Notes: generated by a model from the letters alone, not told the origin. A DNA stretch of 64,000 nucleotides from Methylobacterium tardum (GCF_023546765.1 NZ_CP097484.1:1243501-1307500), one strand, 5' to 3'; positions 49,665-60,680 are shown, counted from the first letter of the stretch. Made by a program: numbers and translations.

Positions 49665-49740
49665 GTCGGGAGAGGGGGCATGGCGTGGCTGTCTCGACCG
49701 GAGCCGCCGTCCTTCCGCGGCAACACGATCGGGAACGGCC

Positions 49741-52411
49741 CTAGCAGGGCGCCTCCCGTGACCGTGCGCGGTCGCGCAGCAGGGTGAGGATCAGCGCCGT
49801 CCAGCCGGTCTGGTGCGAGGCGCCGAGTCCCCGGCCGGTATCCCCGTCGAAGAACTCGTGGAACAGCAGGGCCTCTTCGGCGCCCGGCGCCGTGAGGCTC
49901 GGCGCCCTGTCGCCCAGGGCGGGCCGGCGGCCCTCCGGATCCCGGGCGAACAGGGCGATCAGGCGGTCCTCCAGGGCGTCGGCGATCGCGCTCAGCGTGC
50001 ACTGGGCCCCTGAGCCCGTCGGGTACTCCACCAGGAAGTCGTCGCCGTAATAGGTATGGAAGCGCCGCAGAGCCTCGGCGATGAGGTAGTTCATCGGCAT
50101 CCAGACCGGACCGCGCCAGTTCGAGTTGCCGCCGAACATGTTGGAGGTCGAGTCGGCCGGGTCGTACCGGACCGTGAACGACGCGCCCAGCTCGTTGAGC
50201 ACGTAGGGCGCGTCGCGGTGGACCTTCGACAGCGAGCGCACGCCGTAGGGCGAGAGGAACTCCGCCTCGTCGAGCATGCGCCGGAGCAGCGCCTTCATGC
50301 GGTGGCCGCGCAGCAGCGACAGGAGCTTGCGGTCCTTCACGCCGCCCTCGGTCCAGCGCGAGACCAGCCGGGCGAGGTGGGGCCGGTTCTCCAGCACCCA
50401 GTTCAGGCGCCGGGCGAAGTCCGGCAGGCGCTGCAGCACGGAGGGCTCGATCACCTCCACGGCGAAGAGCGGCACCAGCCCGACCATGGAGCGGACCCGC
50501 AGGGGCAGCATCCCGCCGCCCGGGATGTCGACCTCGTCGTAGTAGAACTCGTCGGCCTCGTCCCACAGGCCGAAGCCCTCGCCGCCCATGTCGGTCATCG
50601 CCTCGGCGATGAGCAGGAAGTGCTCGAAGAACTTCGAGGCGGTGCTCTCGTAGACGTCGTTGTGCAGGGCGAGCTCCAGGGCGATGCGCATCATGTTGAG
50701 CGCGTACATCGCCATCCAGGCGGTGCCGTCGGCCTGATGAACCACCCCGAAGCCCGGGGGCGGGCGCGAGCGGTCGAACACCCCGACATTGTCGAGCCCC
50801 AGGAAGCCGCCCTGGAAGACGTTGCGCCCCTGCGCGTCCTTCCGGTTCACCCACCAGGTGAAGTTGATCAGGAGCTTGTGGAACACGCCCTCTAGGAAGG
50901 CGATGTCGCCGCGCCCGCCGCGCCGGTCCCGGTCGATCTCGAACACCCGGTAGGCGGCCCAGGCATGGACCGGCGGGTTGGCGTCGCCGAACTCCCACTC
51001 GTAGGCCGGGAGCTGCCCGTTCGGGTGCATGTACCATTCGCGGGTCAGCAGCAGGAGCTGCTTCTTGGCGAAGCCGGGGTCGAGCAGCGCCAGCGGCAGG
51101 CAGTGGAACGCGAGGTCCCAGGCGGCGAACCAGGGGTATTCCCAGGTGTCGGGCATCGACAGGACGTCGGCCGCCGCGAAGTGCTGCCACTGGCTGTTGC
51201 GGCCGCCGTCCCGCCCGCGCGGCGGCCCGGGCTGGAGCGGGTCGCCCGCCAGCCAGCGCCGTACGTCGTAGCAGTAGAGCTGCTTCGACCAGATCAGCCC
51301 GGCGGCGGCCTGCCGGAAGATGGCGCGGGCATCCGGGTCCGCGATGCCGTCCTGCAATTCCTCGTAGAACGCGTCCGCCTCGGCCCGCCGCTGCCGGATC
51401 GTGGACCCGTCGCCGTCGACGGCGCGGATGCGCGCGCCCGCCGAGAGCCGCAGCCGGATCCGGGCGCTCGCCCCGGGCTCCATCCGCAGCGCGTAGTGGA
51501 GGCCGAGCTTGGTCCCGGCATCCCGCCGTACCGCCGCGGCGTCGCCCTCGGCGATCGCCGCGTGGAGCCCGTCCTTGAACGGCCCCGGGGCGTCGGGCTG
51601 TCCGCCATGGCGCCGCAGGTTGGTGTCGTTCTCGCAGAACAGCAGGTCCGGCGCGCCGTCGAAGGCGAGGCGGTACGGCCCCAGCCGCTCGTGGGTGCAG
51701 ACCACGCCCCCGTCGGGCGCGCGGGCGATCCGCGGGCGCGCCTGCCCGGCCTGCCACGACCACGTGTTGCGGAACCAGAGAAGCGGGACGACGTGGAGGT
51801 CGGCGGCCTCGGGGCCGCGATTGAGCGCGGTGATCACCGCGTGGATGTCGTCGGCATCGGCCTTGGCGTATTCCACCGTGACGTCGAAGAACCGGTCGCC
51901 CGCGAAGATCCCCGTCTCGTCGATCTCGTATTCGGGCTGGTCGCGGCCGCGCGCCAGGTTCTCGCGGACCAGATCCTCGTACGGAAAGGCGCCCTGCGGA
52001 TAGCGGTAGAGCATCCGGAGATAGGCGTGGCTCGGGACGGCATCGAGGTAGTGGTAGACCTCCTTCACGTCCTCGCCGTGGTTGCCCTCCTGGTTGGTCA
52101 GGCCGAACAGGCGCTCCTTGAGGATGCGGTCGCGGCCGTTCCACAGGGCCAGCGCCAGGTTGAGGCCGCCGCGCTCGTCGCAGATCCCGGCCAGCCCGTC
52201 CTGCGCCCCAGCGGTAGGCGCGGGAGCGGGCCTCCTCGTGCGTCAGCGCGCGCCAGGCATCGCCGTCGGAACTGTAATCCTCCCGGACCGTCCCCCATTG
52301 CCGCTCGCTGAGATACGGGCCCCAGAGGGACCACGCCCGGTCGCCCCGGCCCTGCTCGGCGATCCGGCGGCGCTCCGCCCAGGCGACGGAACCGTCCTCG
52401 GGCGGCTCCAT
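49741..52411 (-). CDS. MGH1-like/GH63 glucosidase, frameshifted near the N-terminus
   Basis: Large cytoplasmic glycoside hydrolase of the mannosylglycerate-hydrolase/GH63 type, (alpha/alpha)6 barrel; about 889 residues once corrected. The N-terminus ([20 protein letters not shown], then [20 protein letters not shown]) starts at 52411. The frame breaks at 52201-52205, where one extra base (GCAG for GAG) separates YRWG from [17 protein letters not shown]. The rest continues to 49741. Family blocks include [49 protein letters not shown] and [14 protein letters not shown]. As printed, the intact part begins at 52068. The physiological substrate is unknown; compatible-solute or alpha-glucan turnover is plausible. 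Confidence 0.85.
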
Positions 52412-52826
52412 CAGCCGCGTCCCCGGCGCGGGGATCGGGCGGAGCGCGGGCTGGGCGTGTGCAAAGCGGTCATCGGTCTCGCGGGCTGCGACGGCGACGC
52501 CGGCCGGATGCATCATCGACGCCACGTCGCGCGAGGCCGGCGGCCGCACAGGACACGAACCGGAGATCAGGGTTTTGGAGTTCTATTCCGCGATCAAGAT
52601 GGGGGATGCATGAATATTTTTCGGCCATAAATTGTTCTTATCGTCATCAAGATGCGCGCATATTTTCAACTTTACATGGGATTGATCCCGATTTTCATGA
52701 TTTGACGGATTAAAACACGCCCTGAACAATCAGGATTCCGGCTTCAGTGCTGCCGATTCGCAGGTTGGGCCGGATCAGAGCCTGCGCGACACGTCCAGCT
52801 GCCGCGCCGAGCACCAGGGGAGACCG
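52412..52826. other. divergent promoter region, AT-rich in its right half
   Basis: No gene supported. From about 52590 to 52740 the DNA is clearly less GC-rich than its surroundings. It contains the promoter predicted at 52702-52730 for the solute-binding protein and presumably that of the glucosidase. Confidence 0.5.
52702..52730 (+). promoter_or_regulatory. predicted sigma-70 promoter of the solute-binding protein gene
   Basis: TTGACG (52702-52707) and AACAAT (52725-52730) are separated by 17 bp, matching five and four of six consensus positions. The AT-rich setting supports it. The ATG follows about 97 bp downstream. Confidence 0.5.
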
Positions 52827-53960
52827 ATGCGAAGCCTGCGCCTTGCCGCCGTCACCGGCCTTCTGATGCTCTGCGCCGCGCAGGCCGAGGAGAAGAACGG
52901 CCCGGTGAAGATCGGGATCGCCGTCGGCATCACCGGACCGTACGCGGCCTTCGGGGCGCAGATCCGGACCGGCGCCGGGCAGGCGATCGCCGACATCAAC
53001 ACGGCCGGCGGGGTCGGGGGCCGGATCTTCGAGACGGTCGTCGGCGACGACGCCTCGGACCCGAAGCAGGGCGTCTCGGTGGCCAACAAGCTCGCCGGCG
53101 ACGGCGTGAAGATGGTCGTGGGCGCCTTCAACTCGGGCGTGTCGATCCCCGCCTCCGACGTCTATCTCGACGCCGGCATCATCCAGGTCACCCCCGCCTC
53201 GGCGAACGTGAAGTTCACCGAGCGCGGCCTGTGGAACACGTTCCGCACCTGCGGCCGCGACGACCAGCAGGGCGCGGTGGCGGGCGCCTATCTCGCCGAC
53301 CACTTCAAGGACAAGAAGATCGCCGTGGTCCACGACAAGTCGCCCTACGGCAAGGGCTTGGCCGAGGAGACCCTGAAGGCCCTCAAGGCCAAGGGCGGCC
53401 GGGAGGTGCTGTTCGAGGGCATCAACCCGGGCGAGAAGGACTACTCGGCCCTCGTGTCCAAGCTGAAGTCGGCGAACGCCGACGTGGTCTATTACGGCGG
53501 CTACCACACGGAAGCCGGGCTGATCCTGCGCCAGATGCGCGACCAGGGCCTCAGGGCGATCCTGGCGGGCGGGGATGGGCTCGCCCCCAAGGAGTTCGCG
53601 CAGATCGCCGGGCCGGCGGCCGAGGGCACGCTGATGACTTTCGGGCCGGACGCACGCCGGAACCCCCATGCCCAGGCCGTGGTGGCGGCCTTCAACGCCA
53701 AGTCCATCGATCCCGACGCCTACACGCTCTACGGCTACGCGGCCGTGCAGGTGCTGGCGAAGGCGATGGCCGAGACCGGCTCGAGCGACGGCCGGACGCT
53801 CGCGGACTGGCTGCACCGGGGTCAGCCGATCGACACCGTGATCGGCCCGATCGCCTACGACACGAAGGGCGATATCACCCGGCCCGACTACGTCATGTAC
53901 GCGTGGAGGAAGGGTCCCGACGGCAAGATCGACTACGCCGGCAACGAACTCACGCGGTGA
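52827..53960 (+). CDS. branched-chain amino-acid-type ABC transporter substrate-binding protein
   Basis: Periplasmic type I binding protein of the LivK family, 377 residues, with signal peptide RSLRLAAVTGLLMLCAAQAE. Conserved parts are VKIGIAVGITGPYAAFGAQI, NTAGGVGGRIFETVVGDDAS, VGAFNSGVSIPASDVY, RTCGRDDQQGAVAGAYLAD, IAVVHDKSPYGKGLAEETLK and DPDAYTLYGYAAVQVLAKA. No permease or ATPase gene is adjacent, so it either shares a transporter encoded elsewhere or feeds the neighbouring sugar-acid pathway. It is the first rightward gene of the locus and is followed by a LysR regulator 76 bp later. Confidence 0.9.
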   Translation: MRSLRLAAVTGLLMLCAAQAEEKNGPVKIGIAVGITGPYAAFGAQIRTGAGQAIADINTAGGVGGRIFETVVGDDASDPKQGVSVANKLAGDGVKMVVGAFNSGVSIPASDVYLDAGIIQVTPASANVKFTERGLWNTFRTCGRDDQQGAVAGAYLADHFKDKKIAVVHDKSPYGKGLAEETLKALKAKGGREVLFEGINPGEKDYSALVSKLKSANADVVYYGGYHTEAGLILRQMRDQGLRAILAGGDGLAPKEFAQIAGPAAEGTLMTFGPDARRNPHAQAVVAAFNAKSIDPDAYTLYGYAAVQVLAKAMAETGSSDGRTLADWLHRGQPIDTVIGPIAYDTKGDITRPDYVMYAWRKGPDGKIDYAGNELTR

Positions 53961-54036
53961 GCTCCGTCCGGCCCGCCGGGACGCGGCGGCCGCCGAGGCT
54001 CTATGCTCCGCCGCCGCTTCGCGTCAGGGAGCCTCC

Positions 54037-54927
54037 ATGTTCGATTTCAGCCAGCTCCGGTGTTTCGCCGCCGTGGCGGAGGAGCTGCATTTCGGCCGTG
54101 CCGCCGCCCGGCTGAACATGACGCAGCCGCCCCTGTCGCGGCAGATCCAGGTTCTGGAGCGCATCCTCGACGTGCAGCTGCTAGAACGCACCAGCCGCTC
54201 CGTCCGGCTGACGGCGGCCGGGCGCAGCTTCCTGCCCGAGGCGCAGCGCATCCTGCGGCTCGCCGAGACCGCGACCCACGTCACCCGGCAGGTGGCGGCG
54301 GGCCGCGCCGGCGTGCTCAAGCTCGGCTTCACCGCGGCCTCGGCCTACGATTTCCTGCCGCGCCTCGTCACCGCGCTCCGGCAGACGCTGCCGGACGTGA
54401 CGCTCTCCCTGCGCGAGATGGTCAGCAAGGATCAGGTCGAGGAGCTGCTCGCCGGCCGCATCGACGCCGCCCTGGTGCGGCCACCGGTGACGCATCCCGA
54501 CCTGATCGCCGTCCGGGCGCTGGCCGAGCCGCTCGTGGTGGCCCTGCCCGCGGGCAATCCCCTGGCGCTGCGCGACCGGCTCACCCCCGGCGATCTCGGT
54601 CTGGAACCGCTCATCGCCTACGCGCCGAACGAGGCGCGCTACTTCCACGACCTCGTCCTCGGCCTGTTCACCGAGGCCGGCATCCCGCCGCGGATCGTGC
54701 AGCAGCTCACCCAGATCCACTCGATCCTGGCCCTCGTCCGCTCGGCCCTGGGGATCGCCCTCGTGCCGGCGGCGGCCGAGCGCCTGCGCTTCGAGGACGT
54801 CGTGTTCCGGCCCCTCGCGCTGCCCGCGCCGCGGCCGGTCGAGCTGGTGCTGGCTTGGCGGCGCGCGGCGGACGAGCCCCTGATCGCCCAGCTGGTCTCG
54901 GTCCTCGCGGACATGCCTTCGCCGTGA
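54037..54927 (+). CDS. LysR-family transcriptional regulator
   Basis: Transcription factor of 296 residues with the LysR N-terminal helix-turn-helix (SQLRCFAAVAEELHFGRAAA, RLNMTQPPLSRQIQVLERI, VQLLERTSRSVRLTAAGRSF). The C-terminal effector domain has KLGFTAASAYDFLPRLV, DAALVRPPVTHPDLIAV and LVRSALGIALVPAAAERL. The HFGRAAARL variant groups it with regulators of aromatic or sugar-acid pathways, such as CatR/BenM-like proteins. It lies directly upstream of the aldolase-reductase-dehydratase genes, all in the same direction, so it is probably their regulator and may respond to a sugar diacid. LysR genes are more often divergent from their targets, so control here is inferred. Confidence 0.92.
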   Translation: MFDFSQLRCFAAVAEELHFGRAAARLNMTQPPLSRQIQVLERILDVQLLERTSRSVRLTAAGRSFLPEAQRILRLAETATHVTRQVAAGRAGVLKLGFTAASAYDFLPRLVTALRQTLPDVTLSLREMVSKDQVEELLAGRIDAALVRPPVTHPDLIAVRALAEPLVVALPAGNPLALRDRLTPGDLGLEPLIAYAPNEARYFHDLVLGLFTEAGIPPRIVQQLTQIHSILALVRSALGIALVPAAAERLRFEDVVFRPLALPAPRPVELVLAWRRAADEPLIAQLVSVLADMPSP

Positions 54928-55061
54928 ATTGCGGGCCGATCGATGCATGTGCGGCATCGATCGATCCAGACTTTGGCTTTGACTGCGCGGCCGAAGGGTG
55001 CGCCTGTTGCGGTGGACGGCGCGCAGACGCCGCGACGCGCCGGCGCTCAGGAGGATTCGCG

Positions 55062-55826
55062 ATGGACAGCCTCACCAACCGCTTCAAGGCGGCCCTCGCC
55101 GAGGGGCGCCAGCAGATCGGCCTGTGGTGCAGCCTCGCGAGCCCCATCTCCACCGAGGTGGTCGCCGGAGCCGGGTTCGACTGGCTGCTCCTCGACATGG
55201 AGCACTCGGCCAACGACCTCCGGGACATCTACGCCCAGCTCCAGGCGATGATGGAGGGCGGCACCCACCCGATGGTGCGGGTGCCGAGCGACGACCCGAT
55301 CACGATCAAGCGCATCCTCGACGCCGGCGCGCAGTCGCTGATGATCCCCAACATCGGCGATGCCGAGCAGGCCGCCCGTGTGGTCGCGGCGACGCGCTAC
55401 GCGCCTCGCGGCATCCGCGGCTTCTCGCAGGCGCCCCGCGCCGCCCGGTTCGGCCGGATCAAGGACTACCACACTCGCTGCGAGGCCGAGATCTTCGTGG
55501 CGGTGCAGGTCGAGTCCCGCCGCGCCCTCGACAATCTGGACGCGATCGCCGCCGTCGAGGGCGTGGACGGCGTGTTCATCGGGCCCGGCGACCTGTCGAC
55601 CAGCCTCGGCTATCTCGGCCAGCAGGGTCATCCGGAGGTGGTCCGCACCATCGAGGCGGCGGTCGCCCGGATCGTCAAGGCCGGCAAGCAGGCCGGCATC
55701 CTCACGCCGAGCGAGGAGCTGGCCCGCCGCTACATCGCCGCCGGCACCCGCTTCACCGCGGTGGGCTCCGATATGGGGCTGCTCGCCCGCGGCTCCGAGG
55801 CGCTCGCCGCCCGCTTCCGCGCCTGA
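55062..55826 (+). CDS. HpcH/HpaI-family aldolase, probable 5-keto-4-deoxy-D-glucarate aldolase (GarL-like)
   Basis: Class II pyruvate aldolase of 254 residues, a TIM barrel with a divalent metal. Motifs: QQIGLWCSLASPISTEVVAG, FDWLLLDMEHSANDL (catalytic His region), MVRVPSDDPITIKRILDAGA (conserved Arg), ESRRALDNLDAIAAVEGVDG and FIGPGDLSTSLG (metal-binding Glu and Asp). HpaI-fold enzymes cleave 2-keto-3-deoxy acids to pyruvate and an aldehyde. Placed before GarR- and GarD-like genes, cleavage of 5-keto-4-deoxy-D-glucarate to pyruvate and tartronate semialdehyde is the best reading. AGGAGG eight bases before the ATG is an ideal ribosome site. Confidence 0.88.
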   Translation: MDSLTNRFKAALAEGRQQIGLWCSLASPISTEVVAGAGFDWLLLDMEHSANDLRDIYAQLQAMMEGGTHPMVRVPSDDPITIKRILDAGAQSLMIPNIGDAEQAARVVAATRYAPRGIRGFSQAPRAARFGRIKDYHTRCEAEIFVAVQVESRRALDNLDAIAAVEGVDGVFIGPGDLSTSLGYLGQQGHPEVVRTIEAAVARIVKAGKQAGILTPSEELARRYIAAGTRFTAVGSDMGLLARGSEALAARFRA

Positions 55827-55850
55827 ACGCCACAACCGGGATCGCTCCCC

Positions 55851-56738
55851 ATGAACATCGGATTCATCGGCCTCGGCATCATGGGCGCGCCCATGGCGGG
55901 TCACCTGATCGCGGCGGGCCACAGCCTGTTCCTCAAGAGCCGGCGCAGCGTCCCGGACGCGCTGCTGGCCGCGGGCGGCACGGCCTGCGCCACCGCCGCC
56001 GAGGTCGCGAAGCGGTCCGACACGATCATCCTGATGCTGCCCGACACCCCGGACGTCGAGCAGGTGCTGTTCGGCGCCGGGGGCGTCGCCGAGGGCCTCA
56101 GCCCGGGCAAGACCGTCATCGACATGAGCTCGATCGCGCCGCTCGCCACCAAGGATTTCGCCGTCCGGGTCGCCGCGCGGGGCGGCGCCTATCTCGACGC
56201 GCCGGTCTCGGGCGGCGAGGTCGGGGCGAAGAATGCCGCGCTGTCGATCATGGTCGGCGGCGAGCCGGAGGATTTCGAGCGCGCCCGGCCGCTCTTCGAG
56301 GCGATGGGCAAGGCCGTGACCCATGTCGGCCCGGTCGGGTCCGGACAGGTGGCCAAGGTCGCCAACCAGATCATCGTCGCTCTGACCATCGAGGCGGTGG
56401 CCGAGGGGCTGCTGTTCGCCTCGAAGGCCGGCGCGGATCCCGCCAAGGTTCGGCAGGCGATCACCGGCGGCCTCGCCACCTCGCGGATCCTGGAGTTGCA
56501 CGGCGAGCGGATGATCAAGCGGACCTTCGACCCGGGCTTCCGCATCGGCCTGCACCAGAAGGACCTCAACCTCGCCCTGGACAATGCCCGGACGCTCGGC
56601 CTCAGCCTGCCCGCGACGGCGCTGGCCCAGCAGCTGTTCTCGGCCTGCGTGGCCCAGGGCGGCGCGGCCTGGGACCATTCGGCCATGGTGAAGGCCCTTG
56701 AGGCCCTGGCGAACCACGCGGTCGGCGACGCCGCCTGA
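55851..56738 (+). CDS. garR: 2-hydroxy-3-oxopropionate (tartronate semialdehyde) reductase
   Basis: NAD(P)H-dependent reductase turning tartronate semialdehyde into D-glycerate. The 295-residue protein is a beta-hydroxyacid dehydrogenase: N-terminal [20 protein letters not shown], the substrate block [40 protein letters not shown] with the catalytic Lys, and [17 protein letters not shown]. These match GarR/GlxR more closely than 3-hydroxyisobutyrate dehydrogenase. It starts 25 bp after the aldolase stop and is followed by the dehydratase gene, consistent with the third step of the glucarate/galactarate route. Confidence 0.92.
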   Translation: MNIGFIGLGIMGAPMAGHLIAAGHSLFLKSRRSVPDALLAAGGTACATAAEVAKRSDTIILMLPDTPDVEQVLFGAGGVAEGLSPGKTVIDMSSIAPLATKDFAVRVAARGGAYLDAPVSGGEVGAKNAALSIMVGGEPEDFERARPLFEAMGKAVTHVGPVGSGQVAKVANQIIVALTIEAVAEGLLFASKAGADPAKVRQAITGGLATSRILELHGERMIKRTFDPGFRIGLHQKDLNLALDNARTLGLSLPATALAQQLFSACVAQGGAAWDHSAMVKALEALANHAVGDAA

Positions 56739-56794
56739 CGGCGCGCCGGACCACGACACGGACCCCGAACGGGAGCGTCACGAAGGAGCATCCG

Positions 56795-58375
56795 ATGCAG
56801 GCCGAGATCGAAGCCCCGACCCGCCCGCGCCAGAACGGCGCGAAGGCCGGAGACGTCCCGCGCACGATCCGCCTGAGCGCGCGCGACAACGTCGCGATCG
56901 TGGTCAACGCCTTCGGGCTGCCGGCCGGCACGGTGTTCCCGGACGGGCTGGAACTCGTCGAGTTCGTGCCGCAGGGCCACAAGGTCGCGCTCGCCGACAT
57001 CCCGGAGGGCGGCGAGGTCCGCCGCTACGGCGAGGTGGTGGGGATCGCGACGCAGGCGATCCCGCGGGGCGCCTGGGTGGAGGAATCCCGCGTCGCGACG
57101 CCGGTCGCCCCCGCCCTCGACGCCCTGGAGATGGCCACCCGCGTGCCGGCTCCTCTGCCGCCGCTCGAAGGCTACACCTTCGAGGGCTACCGCAACCCGG
57201 ACGGGTCGGTGGGCACCAAGAACATCCTGGCGATCTCGATCAGCGTGCAATGCGTCGCCGGCACCCTCGACGTGGCGATCCGGCGGATCAAGAAGGAGTT
57301 GCTGCCGCGCTATCCCAACGTCGGCGACGTGGTCGGCCTGACCCACGCCTATGGCTGCGGCGTCGCCATCAACGCCCCCGAGGCGGTGGTGCCGATCCGG
57401 ACGCTCCAGAGCCTCGCGCAGAACCCGAACTTCGGCGGCGAGGTCATGGTCGTCGGCCTCGGCTGCGAGAAGCTGGTCTCGGAGCGGCTCCTGCCCGACA
57501 ACGGCGCGGCGGGCGACGGGGTGGTGCGGCTGCAGGACGAGCGCCACCACGGCTTCTCGGCCATGATCGACAGCATCCTGGCGATGGCGGAGGCCCGCCT
57601 GGAGGTGCTGAACCGCCGGACGCGCGAGACCTGCCCGGCCTCCGAGCTGGTGGTCGGCCTGCAATGCGGCGGCAGCGACGCCTTCTCGGGCGTCACCGCC
57701 AACCCGGCGCTCGGCTTCGCGGCCGATCTGCTGGTCCGCTGCGGCGCCACGGTGATGTTCTCGGAAGTGACCGAGGTGCGCGACGCGATCCATCTCCTGA
57801 CCCCCCGGGCGAAGAGCCCGGAGGTCGCCGAAGCCCTGATCCGCGAGATGGCGTGGTACGACGCCTATCTCGCCAAGGGCGAGGCCGACCGCCGGGCGAA
57901 TCCTTCGCCGGGCAACAAGAAGGGCGGCCTCAACAACATCGTCGAGAAGGCCTTGGGCTCGGTCGCCAAATCCGGCACGAGCGCGATCTCCGGGGTTCTG
58001 GCGCCGGGCGAGCGCGTCCGCGAGAAGGGCCTGATCTTCGCCGCGACCCCGGCGAGCGACTTCGTCTGCGGCACGCTGCAGCTCGCCTCGGGGATCACCC
58101 TGCAGGTCTTCTCCACCGGCCGCGGCACGCCCTACGGACTCGCCCAGGCGCCGGTGATCAAGGTCGCCACCTGGACCGAGCTCGCCGAGCGCTGGTCCGA
58201 CCTGATCGACCTCGATGCCGGCCGCATCGCCACCGGCGAGGCCACGATCGAGGAGGTCGGCTGGGAGCTGTTCCACCTGATCCTGGACGTGGCGAGCGGG
58301 CGCAAGCGCCCCTGGTCGGACCAGTGGGGTCTGTTCAACGACCTGACGCTGTTCAATCCCGCGCCGATCACCTGA
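56795..58375 (+). CDS. garD: galactarate dehydratase / UxaA-family altronate dehydratase
   Basis: Iron-dependent dehydratase that converts galactarate to 5-keto-4-deoxy-D-glucarate. Length 526 residues, as for E. coli GarD (about 523). An N-terminal SAF domain ([37 protein letters not shown] [18 protein letters not shown]) is followed by the core [64 protein letters not shown] and [15 protein letters not shown] [15 protein letters not shown]. It is the last gene of the aldolase-reductase-dehydratase cluster, 56 bp after garR. Altronate dehydratase is the alternative, but no uronate genes are nearby. Confidence 0.9.
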   Translation: MQAEIEAPTRPRQNGAKAGDVPRTIRLSARDNVAIVVNAFGLPAGTVFPDGLELVEFVPQGHKVALADIPEGGEVRRYGEVVGIATQAIPRGAWVEESRVATPVAPALDALEMATRVPAPLPPLEGYTFEGYRNPDGSVGTKNILAISISVQCVAGTLDVAIRRIKKELLPRYPNVGDVVGLTHAYGCGVAINAPEAVVPIRTLQSLAQNPNFGGEVMVVGLGCEKLVSERLLPDNGAAGDGVVRLQDERHHGFSAMIDSILAMAEARLEVLNRRTRETCPASELVVGLQCGGSDAFSGVTANPALGFAADLLVRCGATVMFSEVTEVRDAIHLLTPRAKSPEVAEALIREMAWYDAYLAKGEADRRANPSPGNKKGGLNNIVEKALGSVAKSGTSAISGVLAPGERVREKGLIFAATPASDFVCGTLQLASGITLQVFSTGRGTPYGLAQAPVIKVATWTELAERWSDLIDLDAGRIATGEATIEEVGWELFHLILDVASGRKRPWSDQWGLFNDLTLFNPAPIT

Positions 58376-58980
58376 GCCGGTTTCCGGTCGCGGCTTCGGA
58401 CGCGGCAGCCCTGTCCGTGCTCACCCGCGCAGCGCCGTGGCCCGGGGCGCGTGAGCCCGGCGGCGAAGCCGTCGACGGGAAACGCCACGTGCGGTCCTCA
58501 CCCCACCGGCGTCCCGCGCCGTCAATCCGGAGCGCCGCAGGCGTGCTCGGTCCCGAAAGGGCACGCCGGAGGCGGGCAATCCGGAACCACCGCGCGGCCA
58601 GCACCTGACGCGCCGGCGGGTCCGGATTTCGGGTTCCGCTGCGCGGCCCCGGGATGACGCGGCGGGCTGCGGCCGCCGCCGCGCCCCTTGCCGGAAGGTC
58701 CGCACGCTATCGGCGCGACGCCACCGCATCCCGGAAGCCCGGCGTTATCACAACCTATGTCAGCACGGCCTAAATACGCAGCATAATGCAACTTATAACG
58801 GCCGAACTTCTCTATAACTACTTATTACCTTTGCCGATGTAATCCGCTTTCTACCGCCGAACTTCCCGGCGCGCGGTCTCTTATAGCCTCCACGACCCTT
58901 TCCGTGCACGCCCGCATGGCCGCCTCGCTCCGGGGCCGCCACGCGCTGCCGCGCCTCCCATCGGATTTCATCGGCCCATC
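58376..58980. other. 605-bp region between garD and the chemoreceptor
   Basis: The first 370 bp are GC-rich with a dispersed repeat (58620-58658) and no gene. From 58740 to 58870 the DNA is AT-rich, with two GCCGAACTTC copies (58800 and 58856). It is the presumed promoter of the chemoreceptor. Confidence 0.45.
58620..58658. repeat. dispersed repeat, GTCATCCCGGG type
   Basis: GTCCGGATTTCGGGTTCCGC to GCCCCGGGATGAC; one inverted copy of the family, with a more diverged partner near 58521-58585. Confidence 0.55.
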
Positions 58981-60656
58981 ATGACCCTGCGCATCGGCAC
59001 GCGTCTCCAGATGATCACCGCCACGGCCCTGCTCGGCATGGCGCTGCTGATCGGGCTCGCGGCCTGGGACCTGTCACGGGTGATTGGCGACGCGCGCGCG
59101 GCGCAGACCCGCACACTGGTCGAGGCGGCGCACGGGGTTCTGGCCTATTTCGAGGGGGAGGAGCGGGCGGGGCGGATGAGCCGTGCCGCCGCCCAGGCGG
59201 GGCTATCGCGGAGATCCGCGGCCTGCACTACGCCGGGAACGAGTATTTCTGGATCCAGGACATGCATCCGCGCATGGTGATGCATCCGAAGGCCGAGCTG
59301 ATCGGCCAGGATATCGGCGGCCTCGCGGATCCAACCGGCAAGCACCTGTTCGTCGACATGGTCGACCAGGTCCGCCGCGACGGTGCGGGCTTCGTCCCCT
59401 ACATGTGGCCGAAGCCCGGCCTGGATCAGCCCGTGGCCAAGATCTCCTACGTGAAGGGCTTCGCGCCCTGGGGCTGGATCATCGGCACCGGCATCTACGC
59501 GGACGACACCGCCGCCCAGGTGCAGCCGGCGCTCCAGCGCCTGCTCGCCGGAGCCGCCCTCGCCGCGCTCCTGATCGCCGGGCTGGCGACGCTGATCGGA
59601 CGCGGGGTCACCCGGCCGATCCGGGCGCTGACCGACACGATGGACGGCCTCGCCGCGGGCGACCTCGGCCGGGACGTGCCCCGCTCCGGAACCGCCGAAG
59701 AGGTGAGCCGGATGGCCGCCGCCGTCCAGGTGTTCAAGGAGAACCTGATCCGGACGCGGCGCCTGGAGGCGGAGACCGCGCAGGCGCGGCTGGCCGCGGA
59801 GGAGCAGCGCAAGGCCGGGATGCGCGAGATGGCCGACCGGTTCGAGGCTGCGGTCGGCGGCATCGTCGGCCGTGGTCTCGGCCTCGGCCACCGAGCTGCA
59901 GGCCACGGCGGGCGCGATGTCGGCGCTCGCCGGCCAGACCTCGGCCCAGTCCGGCACGGTCGCGGCCGCCGCGGAAGAGGCCGCCAGCAACGTCAACACG
60001 GTCGCGGCGGCGGCCGAGGAACTCGGCTCCTCCGTGCAGGAGATCGGCCGGCAGGTGCAGGGCTCGTCGGAGCTCGCCCGGGTCGCGGCAGCGGAAGCCG
60101 ACCAGACCGGCGCGCTGGTGCAGGAGCTGAACATTGCGGTGGCCAAGATCGGCGACGTGGTCGGGCTGATCGCGTCGATTGCCGGCCAGACCAACCTGCT
60201 GGCGCTCAACGCCACCATCGAGGCGGCCCGCGCGGGTGCGGCGGGGCGGGGCTTTGCGGTGGTGGCCTCGGAGGTGAAGGCGCTGGCCGAGCAGACCGCG
60301 CGAGCGACCGGCGAGATCTCGGGGCAGATCGCGCGCATCCAGGGGGTGACGGGTCAGGCGGTGGGAGCGATCGGGGCGATCACGGGCCGGATCCGGGAGA
60401 TCAACGGGGTGGCGGCGGGCATCGCGGCGGCGGTGGAGGAGCAGGGCGCGGCCACGCAGGAGATCGTGCGCAACGTCACGCAGGCGGCGGCCGGTACCGG
60501 CGCGGTGACCGGCACGATCGCGGGCGTGGCGGGCGCGGCGGAGGAGACCGGGGCGGCGGCCAGCGGGTTCTGGGCGCGGCCTCCGAGCTGTCGCGCCAGT
60601 CCGAGCACCTCGCCGCCGAGGTCGATCGCTTCCTCGGCACCGTCCGCGCCGCCTGA
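58981..60656 (+). CDS. methyl-accepting chemotaxis protein, three frameshifts
   Basis: Chemoreceptor of about 558 residues after correction. N-terminal membrane helix ([20 protein letters not shown]), a small Cache-type sensor ([20 protein letters not shown], then [17 protein letters not shown]), a second helix and HAMP ([20 protein letters not shown]). The signalling domain has the tip [20 protein letters not shown] preceded by [17 protein letters not shown], and ends with [18 protein letters not shown]. The frame changes at 59199-59202 (G run, one base missing), at 59870-59871 (one C too many) and at 60565-60567 (G run, one missing). Corrected length is a whole number of codons. The ligand is unknown. 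Confidence 0.87.
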
Positions 60657-60680
60657 GGCGGCCTTCGATCCGAAGCGTTT

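Larger units (their letters stand above)
49419..49740. other. intergenic region between motA and the glucosidase
   Basis: No gene supported. It contains the motA upstream region, with TTAACCTTA at 49487, a 7-bp hairpin at 49543-49560, and a strong hairpin at 49641-49664. Confidence 0.45.
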
